A stretch of 64,000 nt of DNA. It comes from Hondaea fermentalgiana. Lineage: Eukaryota > Sar > Bigyra > Thraustochytrida > Thraustochytriidae. The translations under genes were made by a program, and so were the position numbers. Below, piece by piece: positions 47,419 to 56,400 of the stretch (position 1 is the stretch's first letter; every line of letters starts with the position of its first letter). The notes below the pieces were generated by a model that was not told the DNA's origin, made no database searches, and worked only from the letters and a program-made list of their open reading frames with translations. The DNA is taken from contig NPFB01000017.1 of assembly GCA_014084085.1 (NCBI GenBank), positions 213,839 to 277,838 on the forward strand, written 5' to 3'.

Positions 47419-50400
47419 ATGGCTGACGCCAAGGCAGATTCGTGCAAGGCGCAGCCAGCTGGGTCGGGTCTGTCTCCTCTAGCGACACGAGCCTCGTATC
47501 TGGTGCTTAAAAAGACGCACGTTATTCCCGTCGCTAAATGCGACGGCGGAGCGCCTTCGAACCAGTTCGAGGAGAAAGTCTCGGGCTTCTCAGGCTTGCC
47601 TGTACTTGTAGACCGTGTCCGAACGCCACGCGAAGCGAACGCGAGCTCTCCCCAAAAGAATTGGCAGAAAAGACAGCCCGGTCACGAGCTACAAGGCGCA
47701 ATCCGAAGAGACTTGAGACGACTACGTGTGGCTCGTGCCCAAGCAGGGTTTTTGCGAGACCGTAGATTCCAGCGACAAAAAGATCGCGCGGCCATATGGC
47801 GCGATGCAAGCCGGAAGAAGTGGCCCGCCGTACAATTTCTCCACGAACTTCGCAGCGCACCAGAGCATCGTTTTGCGCCTCCGCTCGATGTCGCTTTCTC
47901 CAAAGCCATGCCGTATTTTCAGGTCAACATGCGGGTTCTACGCAGTGCCTTTGTGGAGAACTTTGCCTTGGACAGAGAGCAACGTCAGCGGGCCGTCGAG
48001 GCCATCGAATTGTGTTTTTCAGCCCTCGACGATGATGGGGACGCCCTTATCGACTGGCGCGAGCTTCTTTGCCACCTTGAAGTCCTCTACATGCCGCGGC
48101 GCCTTCTACGCGAGCGTTTCCGGGCCATGTTTCGCACCCTCACCGACCACCGCCACTTGCTTTCGCTCGACCGACTTTGGTCTCTTCTGTGCACCTTTGC
48201 CTTGCCGCATCAACGCGAGCTCCTCGCTGGCACAAGCTGGCCAGTGATGGCCAGCTTTGTCAGATGCGAGGCGCCTGTTGTGGTCCTTGATGATGCCGAT
48301 GCTTGTCGAATGCTCGATCTTTTGCGCATCCACCATCGCCGAGGCTGGGCACATCGTAAGGAGGATGCCCTCGATGTACGCGTGTACGCTGATGCGCTTG
48401 GGGCTCCCCAGGAAGACAATCAAGGTAATGTTGTTCCACGTACAGCAAAAGATCACGAGTCAGATCTGGCCATTAACACAAATCGGCTCGTGTCAAAGCC
48501 CAACGCTGCGGAAAGAGCTTGGATTGAAACCGCTCTCGACGTTCAAGTTGATGAAGAGGCAGCCCTGCAGGCTGTGTTTGCAACCCCAAGAACCTTGAAG
48601 GCCTTGGGAGGCAGTAGTAGCAGCAGCATCGGTGGCGGCGGCGGCGGCGAGAATGGCGGCCGCACTAGCAGCAACGTTAGCCGCGAACTCAGCGCAGAAT
48701 CCTATACTCTTCGCGCTTTGCTGCAAAAATTGTCCTGGGATCGTCTTGCGCCCGAAACGCGGGTTCGTATTCGTGCTGAGCGTGTCGACGAAACGTATGC
48801 TGCCTTCGAACGCATCAATACAAAGCTTCGCTGGGCGGAGGCACGGGACTTTTGGAAACGTGTTGTCTGCCCTCACTTGCTCCAGACGCGCTTCGAGAGA
48901 TGGAGAGCCGTCGCCGTGCTCTCAATTCATAAAAAGCAAGGAGCGGCCTTTGCCATGTTCCGAAGGAAACGCATGGCGATGCAGCAACTTGGCATTCATG
49001 CCGAGCGCAGGAAATATCACAGATGGCGAAAAGCAGTTGCAGACCGCTTCTCGCGCCGCGTCCACTTGGGCGAGGCCATGCGGCTTTGGAAGGATGCACA
49101 TTCGCGCGAGCTCCGTTTCCAAAAGATTCAGATCGCCAAGGCAAAGCGGCTCTACAGCAGCTGGCAGCTCGAACGCATCTTCCATGTTTGGCATCGTGAG
49201 GCCCACACGCGGCGGCGCTTTCGACGAATCCGAGGAATCTGGCAGCGTCGACTCGTGGCAAGAGTCTTTGGAACCTGGAGTGGCAACGTTCGCACGCTCG
49301 TGGAAAAGAGGCAGTTCGAAGAGGATCGCTCGCGCGTACGGCAGCAAATACTCGAGGATGAGTTTGCTACAGTGGACCAAAAGATCGCTGAGTTGCGTGC
49401 GCAGGAGGCTGCAGAGGAAAAAGAGCGTCAAGAAGAGCTTGAACGCGAGCGTCTTGCTGCGATTGCAGAGGAGCAGCGCTGGGAGCGCGAGCGAGAGCGC
49501 GCCTTTGCCGGCTATGAGCGTAGAACAGTTCTTAAGCGCCAAGAGGATCGACGGGCATCCCACAAGATGTCAATTCTCCGTCGCGAGGAAAGAACCATTG
49601 AAAGAACCTTTGAGGCTGTCATGGAGAAGGCAATGGAGGACGCAAAGCGCGAAGCAGAAACCTTTGCGCGGACGCACGCTGGCAAGGAGCAACTCATGCG
49701 TGATGCAGAGACGATTCAGAACGACGCCGACCGCCTCGCGCGCACAAAAGGCGGCGCTGCGGGAGCTCCCGAGAACGAAGATGGCGCAGAGTGGAAGAAA
49801 ATGTACGATCCAGTCTTTCAATCTTACTTCTTTTACAATCCAGAGACGGGAGAAAAAGTGACAGCCTCAGCTCTTTCCATTGATGAGGCCATGAGCATTG
49901 CACGCACAAACTATGTCTCGACAATGGTCCAGGCCGCCAAGGAAGAGGTCGAGCGTCTCAAGGACGCTGAAATCCACCAAAAGCGTCTCATCTGGGCGGG
50001 CCGCAAGGTGCAGGCTGCTTGGCGAGTCCGAAAGGCGCGCATGGCTGTGCACGATATGATCCGTGCAGTCTACATCAAGCGCGTCGATCCGTACACTGGC
50101 ACCATGTACTACTACAACACGCAGACGCGCAAATCGGCATGGACGAAGCCACTCAATCTTGGGCCTAAAAAAGACTTGCGCCCACCAGAGTGGGTCGTTC
50201 GCTGTGATGGGGACGGCCAATGGAGCTACCAGAACAACGTCACGCCCTGGACGAGCGGCGTTGAAAAGCCGGCAGGTTTTCTACCTTGTCTCACCTGTAG
50301 CCTGCAGCTCGCTACGATACGCTGCAACACATGCGAGCACCACTTTTGTCTCGACTGTTTTGAGGCAGCACATCCGCTGCCCGTATCGCACGTCATTTTC

Positions 50401-50604
50401 CGCAAGCCGTACGCCCAGCTTGTCAAAGACCGTCCTGAGCAGTGCGTTATGTGCAAGAAGGCGGTGGCGAGCAAATTTTGCATCGAGTGCGGACTTCTTG
50501 ACTTTTATTGCAAGCGATGCTACACGATGTCCCACGCCAAGAACCCGAAGCGTCCGCACCAGCTCAGCGCAAAACAAAAGCATGCGCCGGCGTTAGACTT
50601 CTAA
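47419..50604 (+). CDS. EF-hand / SFI1-like repeat / IQ / WW / B-box-type zinc protein
   Basis: A 1061-residue protein from ATG 47419. An EF-hand-like loop DDDGDALIDWRELL lies at about 198-211. Residues about 487-634 carry Trp-containing helical repeats (RFERWRAVAVL, KYHRWRKAVADRF, AMRLWKDAHSREL, IFHVWHREAHTRR) like the centrin-binding repeats of SFI1. A long charged coiled coil (about 634-770) follows. A degenerate WW motif (MYDPVFQSYFFYNPETGEKV, about 795-815), an IQ motif (KVQAAWRVRKARM, about 862-874) and a clear WW domain (DPYTGTMYYYNTQTRKSAW, about 893-912) come next. Two Cys/His clusters end the protein (CLTC..CNTCEHHFCLDC and CVMC..CIECG..YCKRC, about 954-1050), resembling B-box fingers. 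The combination points to a basal-body, centrin or cytoskeleton scaffold (inference). Confidence 0.85.
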   Translation: MADAKADSCKAQPAGSGLSPLATRASYLVLKKTHVIPVAKCDGGAPSNQFEEKVSGFSGLPVLVDRVRTPREANASSPQKNWQKRQPGHELQGAIRRDLRRLRVARAQAGFLRDRRFQRQKDRAAIWRDASRKKWPAVQFLHELRSAPEHRFAPPLDVAFSKAMPYFQVNMRVLRSAFVENFALDREQRQRAVEAIELCFSALDDDGDALIDWRELLCHLEVLYMPRRLLRERFRAMFRTLTDHRHLLSLDRLWSLLCTFALPHQRELLAGTSWPVMASFVRCEAPVVVLDDADACRMLDLLRIHHRRGWAHRKEDALDVRVYADALGAPQEDNQGNVVPRTAKDHESDLAINTNRLVSKPNAAERAWIETALDVQVDEEAALQAVFATPRTLKALGGSSSSSIGGGGGGENGGRTSSNVSRELSAESYTLRALLQKLSWDRLAPETRVRIRAERVDETYAAFERINTKLRWAEARDFWKRVVCPHLLQTRFERWRAVAVLSIHKKQGAAFAMFRRKRMAMQQLGIHAERRKYHRWRKAVADRFSRRVHLGEAMRLWKDAHSRELRFQKIQIAKAKRLYSSWQLERIFHVWHREAHTRRRFRRIRGIWQRRLVARVFGTWSGNVRTLVEKRQFEEDRSRVRQQILEDEFATVDQKIAELRAQEAAEEKERQEELERERLAAIAEEQRWERERERAFAGYERRTVLKRQEDRRASHKMSILRREERTIERTFEAVMEKAMEDAKREAETFARTHAGKEQLMRDAETIQNDADRLARTKGGAAGAPENEDGAEWKKMYDPVFQSYFFYNPETGEKVTASALSIDEAMSIARTNYVSTMVQAAKEEVERLKDAEIHQKRLIWAGRKVQAAWRVRKARMAVHDMIRAVYIKRVDPYTGTMYYYNTQTRKSAWTKPLNLGPKKDLRPPEWVVRCDGDGQWSYQNNVTPWTSGVEKPAGFLPCLTCSLQLATIRCNTCEHHFCLDCFEAAHPLPVSHVIFRKPYAQLVKDRPEQCVMCKKAVASKFCIECGLLDFYCKRCYTMSHAKNPKRPHQLSAKQKHAPALDF

Positions 50605-50719
50605 CCAACTTCTGAGAAAGAAGCAGTTGAATAGAGTATGTAAGACATTGGCAGACCACGCTTCACTCTTGCGACACGAAACCGCACGCTCTCTTTTTCA
50701 GGGCAAGCCAACCAACCCA

Positions 50720-51232
50720 TCATGGCTCGAGCCGAGAACGGACCCAATCTGGAATCTTGGTCTCTTGCTTGTGATGTTTTGTCTCGCAAATTTCATACCA
50801 CACACTCTTTTGCGCTGAAAGCTGTATTAGTGTGCGTTGCGGCGTTTTGACACGTTTTTGCGAAGACCGAGCGCTAATCACATCCGAAAGGCAAAGCTGA
50901 GGTGTCGTAAAGAGCAGATCCTGGTGTTCTTCACGTGGTCGCGCGTCGGGTATTTGAACCTGTCGTGGCAAGTTTTTCTTCTCCTTTTCCACCACCTTTA
51001 TCTTTTTTCCCTCCTCCTCCTCCTCCGCCTCCTCCTTGCCTTCCGTTGCATGCAACTCCCCTTCCTCGTGTTGCTCACGTTTGGCCACCACGACGCTTTG
51101 AGCTTGCTCGCGGATCTCCTCCAGAGCCCATGCTGCCCGCCTGCTCGCCTCGCGTTTTCGAGCCTTGTGTTGTTGTGCGACGAGGTCCAAGAGATGGATG
51201 CCCGTCTCCATTTCGCGCAAGCCACACTCCAT
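50720..51232 (-). CDS. Small charged coiled-coil hypothetical protein
   Basis: A 170-residue frame from ATG 51232 (AGAATGG context). Residues 1-60 form an amphipathic helix (EMETGIHLLDLVAQQHKARK, then REASRRAAWALEEIREQA). Residues 65-80 are Glu-rich (EEAEEEEEGKKIKVVEKEKK). The rest is polar with a C-terminal WYEICETKHHKQETKIPDW segment. It ends convergently 115 bp past the B-box gene stop. Coding status is supported by the ATG context and helical composition, but no family is recognised. Overlapping plus-strand frames are less protein-like. Confidence 0.45.
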   Translation of the reverse strand: MECGLREMETGIHLLDLVAQQHKARKREASRRAAWALEEIREQAQSVVVAKREQHEEGELHATEGKEEAEEEEEGKKIKVVEKEKKNLPRQVQIPDARPREEHQDLLFTTPQLCLSDVISARSSQKRVKTPQRTLIQLSAQKSVWYEICETKHHKQETKIPDWVRSRLEP

Positions 51233-51687
51233 TCTCTCAAACCCTCGAGTTCCTGGCCACGCGCAGCAGCGCCGCCGTCTTTCTCCTGTTTGTTTGCTGG
51301 TTGCTCAAGGTTGCTCTTGTTTGCTTGCCTGCCTATACCTGGCTGAGCCGTTACGTCTTTGAGTGACTTGGGCTTGAGCCAGGCAGGCTATGACCGTCTG
51401 TCTTATCAGATGATCGAAAATCGTGTCAAGCAAGTGCCGTGTGATCTGTTTATTGCGGGCTTGGCCTCAAACTCGCGCTCCACGAGATCTTTTCATCATC
51501 ATAAGCGAGAAATCTCCTCCATCTTTGCTCATCATCTTAAATTTCTCACAGTGTACGCGACGCGAGATGACACCTCATAAATCACAAGGCAAGGCCAGGC
51601 CTACATCGAGGAAATGCGATGATGATGATAACGATGATGATGATGTATGAAACTTTAGAAAAGGAGAAAAAGTTGTTGGACAAGTTG
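51233..51687. other. Short intergenic region
   Basis: These 455 bp lie between two minus-strand genes. They contain GATGAT trinucleotides at about 51619-51646, and a GCAAGTG at 51430 that is in the opposite orientation to the other promoter copies. Nothing else is seen. Confidence 0.5.
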
Positions 51688-52575
51688 TTACAGTTCGGCG
51701 TCGGCATCCTCGTCGTCATCGTCAATGACGAATTGCTGCTTGGGTCGCGTCGACCCCCTGCCGCCGGGAGAAAGACCATTCTGGTAGCTTTGCCCAAGAC
51801 TACCAGCACCGATTGGAGACTGCACCGCTTCGTAGTCCGGGGCCTGGTGCTGGTGTCCACGCGAAGATACGCCTCGCAAGAGATCTTGTTTCCAAAAGAT
51901 GACGAGACCTGTGAGAGCAAGGTGAACGAGGAAAAGCAAGGTTGTGATGACCGAGACAAATCGTTCCGATGCAGAACCGTCAATGATGCAAATGTTTCCA
52001 TAAGACATTTGCAGACCATTCGCAAAGTCGCCCCAGAGCGCTGCCGTTTGCAATAGCAGCACATTCATCATGACGTTGACTCCCCCGAGAAAGTCCGCAT
52101 GTCGAATGTCTTGACGATTCACAAGGTTTAACACGTACAACGTGTAAGCCTCGTGAATCATGGCCGTGAAGACGGCCTGGAACGAGGCGCCTGATCCCCA
52201 CCTCGAGTCCAAAAACAGCGTGCCGATGAAGAACCCAAAGCCCAGCACCGCGTTAAAGAGCAGGATCACCTGAGCGTTTTATCCCGAGATGGCATGGATT
52301 GCGCGCGTGCGTGCGAGCGTGCGAGCGAGGGTGCGATAGCAAGACGATCGCCAATCCACCAATCAGTCAGTCAAGTTCATCAGCTCGTCCGTGCGCCAGC
52401 CAGCCAGCCAGCCTGCCAACCGCCACGGGCGCCTTTGCGTCCCGCCCGCCCGCGAGCTCTCTCATGCTTGTCCACCACGTACCTTGAGTGTCAGCCACTT
52501 GTCGCTCTCCGACACAGACGCCAGCGCGTCGGCTGCCTCGCGCAGCGAAGTGGGCGCCGACGCCATGCTGGCCAT
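51688..52575 (-). CDS. Four-TM membrane protein, two exons
   Basis: Exon 1 is 52575-52483 (31 codons, MASMASAPTSLREAADALAS then VSESDKWLTLK) and exon 2 is 52269-51688, giving 224 residues. The 213-nt intron has donor AAG/GTACGT and acceptor CGCTCAG/GTG in phase 0. The second exon has no ATG of its own at its 5' end, which is what exposed the splice. Four hydrophobic segments lie at about 32-51 (VILLFNAVLGFGFFIGTLFL), 60-82, 90-112 and 132-154. A cytosolic-type polar tail ends in DDDDEDADAEL. No transporter signature is recognised. The minus-strand exon 1 contains an acidic helix before TM1, so the N-terminus may be cytosolic. Confidence 0.8.
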
Positions 52576-53436
52576 CCTCTGCGCTCCCGCTCGCGAGCAA
52601 CTGGTCTCTCGCCGAGTCAACTTGAGCGATCACGATCCAGATTTGCTCCAAGGGGGCCCAACCGAGCCCACCCAACCAGACCAGTGGTCGCGTTACTAGA
52701 ATAGGAGCAGAGGCCGGGCTTTGCGTCTGCCACTGCTGACAATGAATACATCGCGCAACTGCATTTTGGCCTGGCGAAACGAAGCGTCCGAGGGCAGAAT
52801 GCACGCTCGCGGACTGCTGTGCAAGATGAGGCAGAGACGGGTCGTCTGCGGTCGCACGCGACGAGCGTGAAGAAGGTTGCTTCAGTTCACGTTGTCACGG
52901 AAGCCGTTTGGGCGACCGATTTTCACATCCTACCTCTAGTAGCGAGTAGGGTTATAGGTGGTCGCTTCGGAACATTGACTCGGGAGAGAGTCCTAAGAGA
53001 CGCGCAAAATCGTCTTTGCTCGTGTCAGCTAGCCCTCCGTTTGCACGATGATGCATGCTTTACTCATTTTGACTCCTACTCGCGGGTGTCTGGGAGGCTA
53101 TTCAACATTCACCACCCGCGGCTCCGGTGTGCGCCCAACTACATGTCCTCGTTATCCGTGAAAGCCGCTTGTGCTTGTCGCACACTGTGTCCCCACCATG
53201 GTCGTGGCCGAGGGCGGTACTACCGAGCGACGATCATCAATACACCAACGTAAGCGAGACGAACGAGTTGCCGAGGCCCACGCCGCTCAGGTGGGCCGCT
53301 CGCAACCTCCCGCGCTTGCCTCTCGCGGGTCTCCACGCAGAGTGAGCAAGCAGACAAAGCAAAGCAAGCAAGCAAGCAAGCAAGCAGCGGCCCTTCTCAA
53401 CATTTGCGACGTACGTGCGGCACGTGCAGTACAAAC
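52576..53436. other. Divergent upstream region of the NEL gene and the four-TM gene
   Basis: An 861-bp region with a (CAAG)n tract at about 53360-53388, only 50 bp before the NEL-gene ATG and likely in its 5' UTR. A GCCA tract at about 52398-52412 lies inside the neighbouring intron. No convincing frame is seen. Confidence 0.5.
53360..53388 (+). repeat. (AAGC)n microsatellite in NEL-gene 5' flank
   Basis: Seven AAGC-type units, ending about 50 bp upstream of ATG 53437. Confidence 0.85.
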
Positions 53437-56400
53437 ATGAGCAGCAAGGCCAACTCGCGACGGGCAAGTCGACGAGGTCTGTTGCTGTCGCGAAGCAGCA
53501 TTCTCGCGGGACTGGCGCGATTGCTCAACGAGAGCAGGGCAGACGTCGCACGCGAAGACGCAGAGGACGACAACGAAGAGGACACCGACGAGCTTGCCGG
53601 CACCCAGGAGACATCTCTTCGACTCGAGACACTGCAACTCGTTGCCCGCGACGACGGTGGCGTGATCAAGAGCCCGGATGATCTTCTTTCGCAGGTGCTC
53701 CAAGATCGAGAGCTCTGGAATATCCTTCGCCGGAATCGTTCACTTGAAGCATTGCACCTCGCTCGTAGCGTGCTCTCTGCCAACGTGACCGCGCAACTGT
53801 CAAAAACGCTGCGCGCAAGCCGTGGACCCGCCTCTGTTAATCTGGAGGGAGCTCAGCTAACCAGTGTGCGCGCCCTGTCATCGCTACTGCAAGACGCCCA
53901 GCGCGGTGCGGCGTGCCAAAGTCTAAATCTCGCCTCGGTGTACACCTCTGCAGGTGAGGCTCCCTTCAAGGTACTGTCTGGACGCGCTTCAACCGTTTGC
54001 GTTGGACCCGGTCGAACCCGCATCAATTTTCATGGAGCTTTTACGACCGTGGCTCTCAAGGAGATGGCAACCCTGCGGACCGGAAACCGCAGCTTTTATT
54101 ACGAGGTCAACCTTGCTGGTTGGCCCTCCGAAGCCTCTTGGGCTGATATTCGTATTGGTTGGACCGACACCTGGTGGGTAGCAACTACATTCGAGGATGC
54201 CACGCGGTCAAAAGGCGGCGCTGGCGTCGGTGACAACCTCTATAGCTGGGCGTTCGATCCCTTTCGAGCCCGCGCCGTTGTGGACAATACGGAGGCCAGC
54301 TTCGGGGCGCACTGCAAAACTGGAGACGTAATTGGCTGCTATGTCGATCTTAGCGCCAAGGTCATCCGATTCAGTGTCAATGGCGTGTGGGATCTGCCGT
54401 TTGGCACCGCTTTCCAAGACTTCTCGCTCTGGAAAGGCATCGTTCCCGCTCTCACGGTCGCCTCGGCACGTCACTATGCCTCTTCAGTGGAGGTCAACCT
54501 CGGCCCGAACTTTGCTTATCCTCCAGACCGCGCAGCCGCACCAATTGCTGAATGGTTGCAACGCCAAAAAGACAGTCTCCTGCGCAGCGCACTCCAAAAA
54601 ATGGCAGAAAGACGCACAAATAGGAGCCTGCACTCTTTGCTGCTTTCGGGTCTCTCGTTCTTGCAGAATCGTCAGCGTCCGCACAGTGTCCGATATCTCT
54701 GCCAGGCCTTCCAAGGACTTCGGCATCTGGATCTCTCAAATTGCAAGCTTGGCGACGGTGGATGCGCATCGCTCTGCCGAGAGCTTTCAGACGGGCTCCC
54801 TGGTCTCCTCACACTGGATCTTTCGTCCAACGAGTTAACCTACAAAGGAGCGAAGAAACTTTCGAGAGCACTCTTGCACAGCGGTATCAAGTATCTCGAT
54901 TTGTGCAGCAATCAGCTCGCTTTCACCGGAGATCGCGCCCGAGCGCTCGAGCAGGGTCCAGCTGCAGATGCCTCGGAACTGGAGCTCGAGTGGACATCCA
55001 TCGTGGGCCCAGGCACTCAACTTGCTGTAATTGACCTGTCATGGGCCGAAATTGACGCCATCTCAGCCTGTGCTCTCATGTCGAAGCTCGCCACCAACGA
55101 TACAATACTAGGCCTTCGTCTTGATGGAAATCCGCTCACAGGACAGGTTCTTTCGTCCCTGGCCCAGATGCTTCGGGAAAACCGTACCTTGCTTCATCTC
55201 AGTTTGGTTTCCGCCTCGATCTCAGGCGATTGGAACTTGCTTTCCCAGCCACTCTTTGACATCTCAGAACCAACATGCAGCGTTCTGCAGGCTCTCGATC
55301 TTTCGGGCAACCCGATATGCGCCGATGTCTTTGCAGATGTCGACGCTTTTCTCTCGGGCCAAAGTGCTCTCAGACGTCTCAGTGTCGCCAAGGTCGCACG
55401 GGATCATGCTTTGCAACGCCAAAGATCAGCCAAGAAGAAAGCCGAAGCCGCACAGCGCCTGGTGCGAGCTCTGGCAACTTCCTTGCCCACTGTACAGCTT
55501 TCGCTAAGCATTGAATCATTCTCGCAGGCGCAAAGCTTGGGAAGCGCGCTTGGGACCCAAGCGGGGCTCGCTGTTAAACAGCTCGAGCTTGCAGGTACGG
55601 TGCCGTTGCTAGATACCGTGCTTCAATCTATTGCCGAGGACGCGCCTGCGGCTCTTTGCAGGCTAGCTGTCCGCGTGCAAGCGAGCTCCAACGATGATTC
55701 GCTTCCTTGGAAAGGACTCTGCGATGTGCTCGAGGCACTGCAGCTCGACGTTCTCCGCATTGAGGGCAGTGGGGACCACGATAGCCTATCAAGCGTGAAC
55801 GCGTCTCGAGATTCTTTTGTGGAGAGTCTCGCACGAAGTGACACGCTTCACATTTTCAGTATTGCAAAGGCCTCCTCGACTCTGCGCATCATTTGGGAAG
55901 CTTTGCTCGACGCTTTCGCCGCCAGTTCGAGCCTCAAGCATGTGCGAATCGAGAATTGCAGCCTTCGAGCAGGCTCCATGGCTTTGCTCGCGCGTCTTGT
56001 CCGAGGTACGACGCCAATTTCATCAATTAAATTTGCACGAGGAAACGAAGCGTCTCGTGCCGCGGAGAGCCTCATTCGTGACTTGCTGAAGGTCTCGACG
56101 AGAGCGCGCCCTCGCCGCTGCCGCGAGCTCCTCTTACACGGAAGATACCCGGATCTTGATGCTTTTAGGCTTACAGACTTGGGGTTGGGTTTGGTCGCCC
56201 GTGATCTTCCTCTGCTTGGCGCCCTCCTGAGCTGGGTCAGACATGAGGTTCTCGGCCGCAGTCGCGGTCCGCTCGAGATAACAAACACGCTTGTCTTGGA
56301 CGGCTCCAACGCAGGGAGAGTGGAGCAAGATTCTGGTCGCCTCGATCTCGAGCAAAACACGATGGAAGAACCTCTGGTGCTTGGTGAAGATCTCGTCTTC

